A DNA stretch of 64,000 nt. Source: Mya arenaria. Taxonomy: Eukaryota; Mollusca; Bivalvia; Myida; Myidae. The position numbers were made by a program, and so were the translations under genes. A model generated the notes under the pieces. It worked only from the letters and a program-made list of their open reading frames with translations, searched no databases and was not told the origin of the DNA. The stretch's first letter is position 1, and every line of letters begins with the position of its first letter. Of the stretch, positions 46,517-60,860 are shown in pieces. Location: NCBI RefSeq assembly GCF_026914265.1, contig NC_069126.1, positions 40,988,737-41,052,736 on the forward strand, read 5' to 3'.

Positions 46517-47131
46517 CTGAAAACAGAACACGACAAACTCTTATATTACTGTTATTGTTTACAATTTAAAAAATGAAGAAAATAAATTATGTATCCTCCC
46601 ATGCCAGAAACATTTAACACGAGAAGGATAGGTATATCAAGTGTGTTAGTCTCTATCTCAATCTCTTCTTTTTAATCGTCATCGAGTACGCATATTTTAT
46701 ACATAAACGCTAGTGAAACTTACATTTGATACTGATGTTTTTGCATACGGAATGATCTGCTATTCCAAAGACCTCAAAACTTTTCTTGGTGCAACACATT
46801 TCTTTTCCATTCCACAATTTGTTAGTCTTAGTCACTTTAGCTGTACTTGTAATGTATGAGAAGATCCATTAAATAAATCAGTTCGTAGAGCATCAGATAG
46901 CAAAACATTGCCGACACGTATATCTTTTACCGGAGCTGGGATAGCATTGTGCACTGTACAGGTTATTGTCGAGCTTTCACCGTCAAGAACTTCAGGAACT
47001 GTAAAACGGGTGGGCTACCTTTCTCTGGAATTAAAACAAGGATTAAAACAACATCCCATATTATACACGATGGAACAATATAATACCCACACATTAACGA
47101 ATCATAGCGTATGTATATGATACTTGCTTAC

Positions 47132-47437
47132 CTACATTACATAGAATGCCGTGTACTTCGTAAGGTGTTTCAATGGCCGCATTTGAAACCTGACATGTCA
47201 CATTCCGTCGCGACAGTCCAGCCATTTGTTGGTTAATGTTACTGAATATGTAAAACCCTTTCTTCAATTCGCTTTCAGCAAGAGCAAATGAATCCTGTCC
47301 CAATAAAAGTGCCACCTGTGCAGGTTCTGTTCCATTTTCAGTCTGACAATATATGTCGGAATCGTTATAAACATATATACATTCTGTTGTATTAAAGTCG
47401 GCGGACTTTGGACCGATGATTGGGTAACTCGGTGGCT
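47132..47437 (-). pseudogene. Copy 4 Ig3 exon (frame intact)
   Basis: 306 nt, phase 1-1, with YPIIGPKSADF, IYCQTENGTEP and NVTCQVSN. The exon itself is undamaged, but it lies in a pseudogene. Confidence 0.8.
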
Positions 47438-48379
47438 CTGAAAAGCAACTCATACGCTTTATAACTTTATAATTAAGTGTGAATCAATACATTCATTTTC
47501 CACTTTGAAATGGACTTCGATATTTAACTTTCACATTTAAAGCTATTAAGCTTGAGCTTATTGTTGTGTTTGCTGAACATCCGGCGTAAAAGTAAGATCT
47601 GTTGTATTCAATTGAAGCAACCCATTTCAAAAAGAAGCACCCATCCTCCGAATATCTTAAAACATTTGGCCCAGTCATTGTTTGAAATTGTGTGCCGCCT
47701 TCCATTCTGTATTTCCATTCTAAGTCACACTCCCAAGGGATAACGGTCTCACTTTCAGTGTAACCTCCCTGTTCACAAACGCTTGCCGTACCACTGATAA
47801 TGTTCCGTACTGGTTCATGGCTTCGCAGATATACCGGAATAGAGCTAAAATATGTAGCAAAAAAAAGTAAACAATAACACACACGTCACGCTCAAGAAGT
47901 ATTTTACTCGTAAACTCGATAAATTTTAGTGGCGATCAGTTTTAGTTGCAACTGAATCCATAAGAGCTATGCCGAAAAACTGTACGATTATTATTATTCA
48001 TTCTGATTTTGCTACATTTAGTATCTTGAAGACGATATGGCATTGAAATCAATTTTGACATACATTTATAAACTCAGACGGTAGGAACGCTACAGCACTA
48101 ATATTTATTATTTAAAAACGGTGTAATTCTCATAAATGATTTCAATTGGTTTGATTTTTACCGTCTTTTAGAACATGTTTTGTATAAACGCCGATAGGCT
48201 ATTCCATTCCCTTGTAATGATTGTTATAATCTCATCAGTATAACATGTCATTTTTTACAATTTAAGTAATACTTTTAATCCTTGAACCGTCCGTAGTGTC
48301 AACAATATTTTGGCCCTTATTTAGAATAAAAAAATCTTACATTGTTCATGCTTGCAAACGTCGATGACTTAATTGAATG

Positions 48380-48820
48380 ATTCGAAGCAGTTCAAACATC
48401 AGAAGCAGTAGAAGTAGCAATAAAATAAGTTGATGTAGTAACAACACTTACTAAAGTTTAACATATAAAACAAAAAATATCTAAATGTATCTTACGAACC
48501 AGTAAAGCACACGGAAAATTGAACACCCCTTATTATCCAAGGTGGTAGCATTGCTGGTGCAACAAATAGTATTTATCCTGATGAATATGACTGCTGCACT
48601 TTGGTTGAATTTGTTGAACAATTATTTCCAATGGATACTAGTAATCACAATTTATAAAAAAGGAGACAGACCGTCCCTCATTTATTCTTTGAGGAAAATA
48701 AGTATTGTTCGCCCTTTCGGTTTCAATTGTTTAACTGAGGCGCCGGAAACTCGTTCTTTTCATAGATTTATACAAAAATAAATCTTACTTTATTATTTAT
48801 TATACAAGTTCCCATTCACA
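48380..48820 (-). repeat. Upstream block U of copy 4
   Basis: Close to 39830-40260 upstream of copy 3, including the reverse of 'tgctggtgcaacaaata'. Homology stops near 48818, where a different GC-richer segment begins. Confidence 0.6.
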
Positions 48821-48824
48821 AAAG

Positions 48825-49052
48825 CAGCCCTATGGGGCCTATCATTGTAACCTTGATATATTGTCTGGCGAACGTTCATCTGGTGTAAGAACGGAAGCAC
48901 GTGCGGTCCAAGAATCTCGTCTCGATATTTCAGTTATACCTCCCTATAGCATAATTGATCCTCCGTTTCCCGCGACAGTCGGCATAACGGTACAATGCGC
49001 TTGACGTTCACGACGACGGCACCACACGCTGGCGTCCGTAAACATTCAGTAG
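48825..49052 (+). pseudogene. Relic exon of an unrelated Ig-domain gene
   Basis: The plus frame reads QPYGAYHCN (F strand of one Ig domain), RLDISVIPPYSIIDPPFPAT (domain boundary) and GITVQCA (B strand of the next). After a one-base frameshift it continues DVHDDGTTRWRP (core Trp), with a donor-like site (TAG|GTAAAA) near 49052. The Cys-to-Trp spacing is right for an Ig domain. The segment is GC-richer than its surroundings and is not a member of the receptor family here, so it was probably carried in by a rearrangement. Confidence 0.55.
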
Positions 49053-49325
49053 GTAAAAACGCATGTTTGTTGCACAATGTTAGCCGGGCATGTATGTGCC
49101 GGTCTTCTAAACCTGGTTGCTTCGCCGAAACACGTGAATTAAGCCGGGTGCATCCGGTTACGAATATTTAGAATGAAACAGGTCGTTTAATTCAAGGTAT
49201 CGGTCTTCCTAGCCGGAAGTGGTTCTGAGTCGCCTTGACCGCGGCACATCACGAACGGTTCCATGTCACTTAAAACCGTTACCATTAATCGTTGCACGGA
49301 TAACGTTGAAGCGCCCTGCATTTAC
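49053..49325. other. GC-richer segment, unrecognised
   Basis: It continues the compositional island that starts at 48825. No domain was recognised in any frame. It ends where homology to the 42.06 kb block resumes. Confidence 0.4.
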
Positions 49326-49434
49326 ACACAAAATGGAGATATCCTAGTTATAAGGTAAAAAGTACTGCATAAACAACTAAAGTTTTTGAAACTATATACT
49401 AGCGTCCCGCGAGTGAGCATCATTTCAATATTTG

Positions 49435-52400
49435 TGTAAAGGGGAAAGTTTATAGAAGTACATTGTTTAACTCGATATTGAATTTATTAATAAAACATTT
49501 CACCATTGTACTTGACATTGCATATTTGTGTGGTTTATTTGTTTGCATATATAGAAAGTTGAATGTTTTAACTCGTTGGCTACTATCCTTTGGTAGTAGT
49601 CCGTAGTTTTTTATGGTGAATGGGACCCATTGGTGTTCATTAACTTAGGACTAAGTTTAGGAATATGATAATTATGTTAAAAAATAAACATAAAAAACTT
49701 GGATTGTGTTGTTTCAATAAAAAGAACTAAATAGAGTTATTAAATCAGCCTTTGACAGATAAATCTATTAGGGGCCTCCACACGTCGTCCTTTGGCGAAC
49801 TGAAGGCAAAACAAGGGGAGCACCCAAAAATCAGCATTTGCTGGTACGTGGTGATCCATTTGGATATATAATCAAAATCATTTCTCAACTATTAAATATA
49901 TATGACACTTGGTGAAGGAAACATGCAGTCTGGGTGAATTTTTCCTTCCTCGAAGCCCCGGCGTTGACCCTGAGACGAACCGAGGGTGGTCGTAACCGGC
50001 CCGTGTGCCTACCACTCGAACAAAACGGTTTCATTTTGGTGCTGCGAGCAGGGTCAACGTTTAGACGCTATATTGGAAGGAAAATATTATTCATTATATT
50101 GAAGTGTAGGAAATACTTAAAAACATTATTGGCTTAGTTTCTCATATCCCTTTTTATATTAGAGACTTATTTTTTAATTCAGCATTCGTGCGATCAAATA
50201 AGGTGAAATTTACACAAATTAAAATTCTGTCAAGAAATGTATTTCAAGTTATAGGTGTCAATAATTGATGTTTTTTTTTATTGGATAGGAATCCAACATC
50301 TTATTTCTATGCTCACGTTTAAATTCGATAAATATAGTGGGGGTATTTTAAGTAACAGTTTTCTTTATTCTGTTTATAACGCTTGTCGATGATAATGAAA
50401 CGATGTTGGCCTTTGTTAAACATAATGTTATTAAAATAACTAAATGAGATTTAAAGTTGCCTTATTACATGTTGCCATGATGTGTAAACTACGTTCTGAT
50501 ATGCAATACTTCTGCTATGTTTTATTAAGCAGTGGTCTGTTATTTATTACGTAATAACATAGTACATATTGATCATGTTGTAAACTGTGTTTGATGTACG
50601 TGTCGATGTTTTGGTTAATTATCGTGTAGATTGTCATTTCAGGGTTGATGTGATTTAATTTAAAGATATTTTATGTTTTATCGATAGACATGCCAGGGTT
50701 GTTTGCTTTGATGTGAGTTTATGTGTTATCGATAGTCATGCCAGAGCTGTTTGCTTTGATGTGAGTCTTTGTGTTATAGATCGTCATGCCAGAGCTGCTT
50801 GCTTTGATGTGAGTTTATGTGTGATCGATAGTCATGCCAGGGCTGTTTGCTTTGATGTGAGTTTATGTGTTATCGATAGTCATGCCAGAGCTGTTAGCTT
50901 TAATGTGATATCAGTTTGATGTGATTTTATGTGTTCTCGATAGTCATGTCAGAGTTGTATGCTTTGATATGATGTTAAGTGTAATCGATATTTGTGTCAG
51001 AGCTGTTCGCTTTGCTGTGAGCTTAAGTGATATTAATAATCATGTCAGGTCAGTTTGCTTTGATGAGATTTCCATTTTGAGATTATTTAGACTGAGATAT
51101 TCAACTTTTTGGGTCATTGTGTAACACTGTTATTTAATTGAATAATTTTCAGATAAATTTATACTGTGGCATTTGTTAAGTGTTTCAGGGATTTGCATTT
51201 TAATTTCTGGAGATTATATTTGTCTGTTGTTGTCCACTTTGAGATAGTTGGCTCTTCAGTAATGAAAGTAAATATGTGAAATTAAATTTTGCCAACTATG
51301 TATATAAATGTTTCCAAATAAGATCATCATGTTTGGTGTAATGACATAATTACAATGTACATTTTACAAAATTTTGCCATATTGTAGTTGATCAATAACA
51401 TTCTGCGTTATTGATATCTGTTTATACTCCTTTGGGAGGTTATCAGTAGTGACTTAATAATGATTGTCAATTTATGAGTGAATTCCTTCTTTTTGCTGTT
51501 GTCTCCTGTCATATGTTTTATAGATACTAATTTGTGGTTGATTATAAACATAGTTCCCATTTGTAAGTTATAATCACATATAAACATCAACTCTGGATTT
51601 AAATAGTACATTTACATTACTTTAAGGCATAATAAACGAAATGGGAAACATGCTTATTAATTTTCCAAATAAGCTTAGTTTTCCAAAATTATGTTATTTG
51701 TATTTAAAAAAATCAAACTGAAGCCTAATTTACATTTACTAAATATGTTGCCTTACTGTTTCATTTTACTTTCTACATTATGTAATCTGTGATTTATATG
51801 TCATATAACATGACCCATGATTGGAATAAAATTTATGTTATCTTACCTTATCTTATCTTTGTTGTTGTGTATTGGCATGTCCTAAATATTGTATAACAGT
51901 ATTACAGATATATATATATGTATGCCTATCGGACTATGAATTGAGTTATTATCACATGCTCATGTCGAGACGTCCAATATATACATGGTGATGTGAGGGA
52001 TTGGTTAACTATAATTTTATTTCATTGACAACTATGCTGTTTCAATGTACGACAATCGTTATATGTGACCTTATTGTTACAAATTATGAATAGAGTATGT
52101 TACTAAAAGTTCAACCTGAAATTCCATTGTATTAAACTGACAGTGCTGGTTCATGGGTTGATCTGTGTGTGACTTCAAAGGAAGATGCACAAAGTTCCTC
52201 CAAAGAACTTCGCTATAGTTTGTTTTCTGAGATAAATATAATGGACAATTTAAAAGTGTATACTTAGATAATGAGTTGTGAACTGTAAATCTGCAATTCT
52301 TAGTTGATTAAGTTGAGATGTATTATGGCCATATAAAAATGTATGTTATAAGTTATTAGTTTTGTTTATAAATTTGTTAGGTTTATATCACAAGTTGTTG

Positions 52401-53198
52401 AAGGAAAAAAATGTTTATGAATAAACGTTTCGAGTAAGGGAGGGGGAATGTAAAGGGGAGCAAATCTTACTAGTTCGTTAATTAGAACATTAGTGTTATA
52501 TTTATACATAAGTCAAGGTCATTGGCTTCATAATTTAATTCATCAAATAAATCACGTCTAAGGTAATTATTGTTCTTTGTATGCACATACAAGTTAAGGT
52601 ATTATCTTAATTCTTAAGTTTATAGAAGTACATTGTTTAACTCGATATTGAATTTATTAATTAAACCTTTCAAAATGTACTTGACCATTGTACTAGACAT
52701 AACATATTTGTGTGGTTTATTTGTTTGCATATATATAGAGTTGAATATTTCAACTTTCAACTCTTTGGCTACTATCCTTCGGTAATAGTCCCTAGGTTTT
52801 TTTTGGTGAATAGGACCCATTGGCGTTCACCAACTTAGAACTTAGTTTAGGAATATGATTATTATGTTATAACATAAATATCAAACACTTGGAGTGTGTT
52901 GTTTCAATAAAGAGAACTAAATAGAGTTATTAAATCAGTCTTTGACAGATACATTTATTAGGGGCCTCCACACGTCGAACTGAAGGCAAAATAGGGGGAG
53001 CACGCAAAAAGCAGCCTTCGCTGGTACGTGGTGATCCATTTGGATATATAATCAAAATCATTTCTCAACTATCAAATATATATGAAACTTGGTGAAGGTA
53101 GCATGCAGTCTTAGTGATTTTTTTTCGGCGTTGACCCTGAGTCGAAACGAGGGTGGTCGTAACCGGCCCATGTGCCTACCACTCGAACAAAACGGTTA
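49435..53198 (+). mobile_element. Non-autonomous LTR retrotransposon
   Basis: Direct repeats of about 0.6-0.75 kb (49435-50033 and 52449-53198) flank an internal region without gag or pol. The left repeat starts TG, ends CA and is followed by TGGTGCTGCGAGCAGGG at 50037, shaped like a primer-binding site. The right repeat is preceded by a purine tract (aagggagggggaa, 52434-52448). The related empty site at about 42120 and the ATATTTG found at both edges support insertion. The left repeat lacks about 150-170 bp near its start. Confidence 0.75.
50641..51075. repeat. Minisatellite of about 48 bp inside the LTR element
   Basis: Units of the form 'gatgtgagtttatgtgttat' followed by 'cgatagtcatgcc', roughly eight or nine of them, decaying towards the right. 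The open frame (repeat starting VSLCVIDSHARAVCFD) follows from the multiple-of-three period. Confidence 0.8.
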
Positions 53199-53204
53199 TA
53201 TTTG

Positions 53205-53700
53205 TAATGGGAGAGGTAATTGATTTGCACCCTGTTGTTAAGTAAAACTTTTAATAGCTAGCTTGTGGTATGACTTAATAGTGCTGTAAATTATCAATAC
53301 GTTAGTTGTAAACAGTTAAGCTCCGCCTACATGTAACTGCTCCGACAAGCTATTGTATAGATTAAAACATTGGAAACACTATCAAACAATGTGCAAGTAG
53401 ATTGTATAGCGGTTTGAATTGTTCTCCCCATTTTGGTGCAAATCATTCTCTAACATGGCAATATTTTGTCCTGTCCATGGTTAGTTTTCTGTATATGCAC
53501 TGCCCAACTGTAATTTTTGTTTTGACGTGCATTGTAAGCTTTTCATAACATCGCCGGTCATTGTCTGTTTACATCCAGCGATAATTATTTCAAGTGTCAT
53601 TATATTGTATTGTTACACATACCATTGTCCACACTTTGAAACAATGGCCCATTATTTTTAATGAAACAGTGGGGACAGAAAGCCTCGTATTAAAGAACTA
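53205..53700 (+). pseudogene. Second decayed 5' block and first exon
   Basis: Lies directly right of the LTR element. Landmarks are 'aattgatttgcaccctgttg', 'taagctccgcctacatgtaa' and 'acatcgccggtcattgtc', shared with 42.1-42.5 kb and 6.4-7.3 kb. The element split this block from its left part at 49330-49434. Confidence 0.6.
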
Positions 53701-54721
53701 GCAGTTGTTTATAATATACTGTGTACGTCTTTCTTGTGGCTGTGTTAGCCTGAGGTGATGGTTCGACACCTCCATGTCCCTAAATGAGGATAGGACCTCG
53801 ACCGATATAATGATTCATGATTTTGCAGAATTAAACAATGCCGTTAATAAGGTATTATCTGATAAAGGTGAGAGATCTTTTCAAATGCAGCCTTCAACGA
53901 ACCTAAGCCAATAATTTCAAACGTATCGTCATTCTTTCCGGTTTATTATTTTGTCGTTTAACGGTCTGTGACACTTACAGAAACTCATGCAGTCTTTCAG
54001 AAATCGGTGTCATTGATGTAAAAAGTATTTTAATGGCTCCAGTTCAATTTTTAAACGTTTAGATTGTCCTGAGAAACTTTCGGGAGGACTTTCAAATTTT
54101 CAGATGCAAATAGTTTAAGAGACGTGCCATTTTGAATTATGTTATTCATTTGGAGGATGGACAATGAAAGATAACTAAGCGATTAACTATATTGAAACTA
54201 AAGTATCGAAAATTTACTACTAAATATACGAAATGATTATAATTATAATATATATGAATTTACATAATTGTTGACGAAAATGGTTTGGGTTTTTTCCAAA
54301 TAATTATTACGGGTAAGCCAATGGACGCTGCATTGAACTCAGCTACATGCTTTTCATGGAACTTAGTTTAAGGTATTAGCCATGTAATACAACTCGGGAA
54401 ACATCGGGTAACATCGACATATATCGCCACTCGCCGTAACAGATCGCGACGAACATCGGGCGTATTCGGCCTGTACCGGATGTTGCTATTTTTAGAAACA
54501 GAAGGTATTTCCCGGCTATTCATAGGTCAATAATGGAATTTCTACATCGTAGGATTTGGAAACATTGTGATGTTTTTCTCATGAATATACGTTTAAAATA
54601 AATAAACACTAAAAGTACACGCTGAGAGTTGATTACGATACATCCAACAATTTGAGTCAATACAGTTAAACATGGATTATAAGTGAAATATACGCGTAAG
54701 AGAAGATTTTCTCTCGAAAAA

Positions 54722-56015
<1,294 letters not shown>

Positions 56016-57100
56016 TATACATCAAATTACCCACAGAGATTGTTTACATGTTATAATATTAAAAAAAACATTAGTTGAGAACTTTCACTCTGATATTTTT
56101 GGAGGGGCGAGCCCACTTAGTGTTCTTGTTTCTTCACATATTTTAGTTTAAAAGTACACTCATTTGTTTTAAACTCTGTATTCTGAGTTAGTATCATAAG
56201 TAAAATTCATTTATTTGAAAGAGTACATTTTATGAATAAGTCCAATTAAGCTTTATAATTTTTACAAGAAAAAGGTTGATTTTTAAGCATTTTATTAGCT
56301 ATAAAAATGTATGGTAACATGACATTATGTATATTTTCTTCAAAACTGGACGGTAAACTATCATAAATTGTCTTTTAAATTGTTCAATAGACATCATAGA
56401 TAATATCTAAAATGATTTCAGCAGCTTGCCTTATAGTTAACTATTTTTTATGAATTTTATAAAACTGCTATATATTTTCAAACATCGAAAAACTGCTCTT
56501 TTTCGAAGAATCATAAGATCAATCAAAATGATTTTTTTCCATGTGTATCAATAATGTGTTCGTTTGAACTTAAGTTTTTTGTTAACTGAAGTTTATTTTA
56601 CCAGAAACTGTTGTGTTTATTTCATAATCTCTGATAATGCGAAAAAAAATCAAATATAGACAAAATATTTACTTGTCGCTCTTTGTAGCCCTTGGAGTTT
56701 GGGTGTGGGTGTAATGAAACATAAATAACTTTTTTAATTCACGGTAAAAAATCTTCAAAATTTGGATAAAAGTCCCATAGTGCACCGTGATTATAACTAT
56801 GTTGTCGGTTTAAGCTTTTAAAAAAGTGTGTATTACGCGGCTAATACCTTAAGACCTAGCAGATTTCTTTCAGTTGTCGATGTTCTCATTGTGTTTACTT
56901 CTGCTTTGTATGGCAAATTTATCCCGCCATAACCAACGACGAAGACCACATGTTTCTGTAATTTTATTTCGAGTACATGTGTGATAAAATGTTTAATCAT
57001 GTATAACTTTTTATATTGTTTTCCCTTTTGGGAAAGAAGTACAAACAACAACATAAACAGTGTTATTTATACACACACAAATAACAAAAATCATTACTAG
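56016..57100. other. Intergenic AT-rich DNA, nothing recognised
   Basis: No domain-bearing frame or structured repeat was seen. Confidence 0.45.
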
Positions 57101-58147
57101 ATTGTTATTTCATTTGTTTGTTATTATAAAAATATCAAAGAAACATACGCTGATAGTACGTTGATTTATAAAAAAAGAAATGAACTCATAACATGTTCGT
57201 TATTACATCCATAGTGGTCATTCTGCCTTACGTTGGTAGCTGGGATTCTAGATATGGTAATCGTGTTTATCATCTTCATCATGATAATACAAAACTTGAA
57301 CTACATGGACGAGCACAACTGTCAAACATTAATGTACTGTTATATGGTTTAATGTAAACGACTCAAAGTCCTATAAAACAATCATTCATGTGTACAAAAT
57401 ACTACAAGGCAATACACCTTAGTTCCAGTGTGTTATAAATACCAATGAATCGTTGATAAATAAATGTTCAGCATATGATAGCAAAAACCTGAGTAACCTT
57501 AATAATGGGGGTACCCAAGGTTATAGGATCGCAAAATAAAACATTGTCCAAACATTAAAAGATTTAACCTATATATATATGCCTATTAAAACAAGATATA
57601 AACTTATTACAAACTTTTAGTATTCAGCGACCAGCTACGAACAATGGAATTGAATGAATATAAATACAGACAGAGTAATAGTGGTTACTTCTCCAAGGTA
57701 CGATTCAACCAGACTGGATACCAGTGCACTCTATAAGGCACATAAATCCAAGAGCATTAGGGATTTTTTGCCAAAATATGAGCGCCTGGAATAAAAAGAT
57801 AAAATGTGTTTTCGGTAAACACTATGAATACAATTGACAGGTTAACGTTTCTTATACTTGGGATGATAAATGAAGAATAAACAATCCACTGCGATTCGGA
57901 AATAGCGAATAATTTATAAATGATTTCAATGCACTTCTTAATTGTTATCTAATATAAAATAGGTCAATATATAAAAAGCAAGAAGTACGTAATACAAACA
58001 CACTTGATAACACTACCAATACATTTACTAATAATAAACGTTCAAGTTACTGCCTCGAACCGGTTAGCGAAATTATAATGATTAAATGATTATCAAATGA
58101 CACAAATCCATCTGCACCGTACATATTTTGATCAGTAACTAATTCGG
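57100..58147 (-). other. 3' flank of receptor copy 5
   Basis: Homologous, in reverse, to the flanks after copies 1 and 2, including 'gacgagcacaactgtcaaacatt' read against the 'aaatgtttggctgttgtgctcgtcc' of copy 2. Confidence 0.55.
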
Positions 58148-59974
58148 TTATATAGCATGTATATAATTGGCATCCGGTGCGTTTGTCCGACGGTCGCTTT
58201 GGGCGGATGGGGTATCCACATAGTCGTAAGGGTTTCCTATGTTTCCTTCCAGATCCAAACGTGGCGGTTCATGGTTGTTCTCGACTTGCAACACTACTTT
58301 GTTATTTCATTATTCTTCTTTAGTAATGTAAGAAATCAGATTATCATCAAGTATTTAAGTTGTTAATGTACTAATATCCAACATTAACTACTTACCAATT
58401 TGCCACATATACATGTATATATAATAGAACGCTTATTGTAGCGGATTGCACAATCACATGCTACACTCAGTGGCTTCTTACAACACGATACACAAGGGTT
58501 GTATGAAACAACCTTGCTCTCGAGTGGTATGAGGCCCCTGAAGGTTTCATCTACAAACAGAGTATAGAGTGTACCTCACCGCTCTACACCAATCGGAAAA
58601 CGTCATTAATGTTCAAGATCAGAAGTATTTCAATACGTGTATTAAACAAGAATCATTTGCAATGTAAAATATTAAACCGTTTCTCTTTTAAAAACGTGAT
58701 CTTACACGGCCAGCAAACTCGAAAATGATTTAGGTGAAACAATAGTTAGTTGTTGAGTATAGAATACTATAAAATTGATGGTTATACTAGAAAACTTACC
58801 AGATTGTGAAGCGCAGTTGCCTCAATATTAGACTGTACATCATCGTACACATGTGTACTTCGCCCTCCTACTGTAGGTCTCCTTAGGCGTATAAGCGTTT
58901 CATAAACTGTGTCAAATATATAGATATTGTCATTAATCATGATGTTACAATTTTTGTCTGATAAATATCAAAATTTAAATTCGGAAAGATACGAAAACAT
59001 ACTTTCAATCATTGCACTCATGTGCACGACAACTATTTATGTTTTTTGTGGACACGACATTAACCGATGCCACAAAAAGTCAAGTTTGATAGTATATCAT
59101 ATGAAAATGCTTAACATGTTTCTGTACATTCCATTGCATTATCGATTTAATGACGTTTCTATCTTTCACTTTAAATTATTTGCTCAATAACCATGAGGTT
59201 TGCATCGCCTATATTGAAGCACGGTAAGTGTTGTTGCAAGTACAACTATAACTGTTCCAGATAAAGGGCCGACGTATGCCACTGTTGGGTACAAATAGTG
59301 CAGGGTTGGTGCTTGCTTCTGCAATAAGATAACATTTCTGTACAGGGTACTCCAGTTTGGCAAGTATGGTTCAGTCTGTATAGTGTTTCGTCCATTTGTA
59401 AATGTATTAGTTGCAATTCTTTATATGTAATTAGACTGCCAACTACTGTACCTTGAAAAGGTTGAAAATATGCACAAAATTATGAAAATAACAACAATCA
59501 GATAAGGTTGAACTTCATTCAGATTTGCAAGTCAGACGAGAAATATCCAAGTTTGACGTCCGCGCGGCGAACAACCGGGCTTAGAGTCAAGAGTGAGTCA
59601 AATGCTCCAACGATACCTGCAAATTATAACGTAAATAAACGTAATTTTAGAGCAGAACTAACGTTTACCTATCATATATAGAGATGTTATGCTTGTTGTA
59701 ATAGTTTGGTTATTACACATCCGGCGTAGAAGTCAGACGTATTGTATTCAATTGAAGCGTTTCAAAATAAATGACCCATCCTCCGAATACCGTGTTGCCG
59801 GATTCACTGTTTTAAATTGTGTGCCACTTTCCAAAAGGTATCTCCATTCTACATCACACCACCAAGGGTAGAACGGTGTCGCTTTCAGTGTAACCTTCCT
59901 GTTCACAAACACTAGTCATACCACTGATATCGTTCCATACTGGTTCCTGGCTGCACAGATACACCCAAACACAA
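58148..59974 (-). pseudogene. IgSF receptor copy 5, collapsed pseudogene with YDxV tail
   Basis: Minus-strand parts: Ig1 59669-59974 (in-frame TGA after ISVV and a multi-base loss in the middle), truncated Ig2 about 59521-59616, TM exon 59192-59318 (frame-shifting losses), tail exon 1 58800-58906 (107 nt, open, with STHVYDDVQSN) and last exon about 58148-58284 (PYDYVDTPS.. and C-terminal NYIHAI, but its start is shifted). Ig3 to Ig6 are deleted: about 200 bp separate the Ig2 stub from the TM exon. The copy belongs to the copy 1/2 tail type although it lies on the minus strand. It cannot encode a receptor. Confidence 0.85.
58800..58906 (-). pseudogene. Copy 5 tail exon 1 (open frame, HVYDDV)
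   Basis: 107 nt with intact acceptor (tgacacag) and donor (TCTG|GTAAGT). Encodes YETLIRLRRPT then STHVYDDVQSN, better preserved than the ectodomain exons of the same copy. Confidence 0.75.
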
Positions 59975-59999
59975 CTGAAATACTTGTGGTAAACGAAGC

Positions 60000-60840
60000 A
60001 AAAGGGTAAATGATAACGAGTACACATATCACTCAAGACAATAAAATTAGACTCGGAAAACTGAAATCAAGCAATGAATTCAATTATGACATACATCTAT
60101 ATACCCTTAGGGTAGGAAGGTTTCAATACCTATATTCAGTACTTAAAACGAATTAAATGTTTCATTGGTTTATTTTAAAAGTTACAAGCCAGTCCTACTT
60201 TACTATTTAGATTTCACAAAATGTTCTTGCTGACTTAGATTGCAACGTTTATTTTTGCAAGCAGGGAACCAAATAATGATGCCATATCTGTTAAGTCGTA
60301 AACTGCAAGTGTTAGAGATTAAGCGTGGAACTTATTGGCTATTTCTTCTTTTGAATTGAGTGTTATTATCTAATCGGTAGAACACATTATGGTTTACTGT
60401 CTTAATAATACTTAAATCCGTAAACCGTCTATAGTGTTTTCTATATTTTGACCTTAGTTTATCATAAAATATTTCTATGAATTAAGATATTTTGTGTTAG
60501 GTAGTTAAAACAAATCTGCCTTATACAAGCGGATTTGCAATACCTGCGAACTGCTTGGTTTAAAACATTGTTGACATTAAATCCTACAAATCAAAAGCTT
60601 TTCAAAGCTCAACGAAATAGTTTAGAAGATCGTGACAAGCCATAATTTGTGTACGTAGATTTGTACTAACATACATCGCCCTAAAATCCTTTAATGGGCC
60701 ATAGTTCTATATCTGATAATTAATAATAATACATGACATCTGAGATTGTTATTTAGCCTCTCTACTAATTCTCTGTCTTGCAAACATGTCAATAAATCCT
60801 TGTCACTGTCAATATTTCATATTAAAACGTATTTGTACTC
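60000..60840. other. Intergenic DNA, nothing recognised
   Basis: Upstream side of copy 5. Weak similarity to the region upstream of copy 3 remains near 60090-60430 ('taggaagg' and 'aaaccgtct..tagtgtt'). No gene is seen. Confidence 0.45.
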
Positions 60841-60860
60841 AGGTGTGAATGTATGCTGAG

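Larger units (their letters stand above)
45435..47844 (-). pseudogene. IgSF receptor copy 4, pseudogene related to copy 3
   Basis: Minus-strand exons: Ig1 47528-47844 (317 nt, one base short, and donor GT changed to TT), Ig3 47132-47437 (306 nt, intact), Ig4 46724-47024 (301 nt, two single-base losses), Ig5 46199-46516 (318 nt, intact), Ig6 45661-45919 (stop after the LFC segment plus an indel), TM 45435-45553 (119 nt, one base short). Ig2 is absent, as in copy 3, and no tail exons follow. Introns and exons are very close to copy 3, so duplication was recent. With at least five independent disabling changes the copy cannot encode a full receptor. Ig3 and Ig5 stay open, probably by chance or recency. 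Confidence 0.85.

Noticed and set aside
47493..47882. The long frame at copy 4 Ig1 as an intact exon
   Set aside because: Its first third is the Ig1 sequence in the wrong frame. Alignment with copy 3 shows a one-base loss, and the donor GT is mutated.
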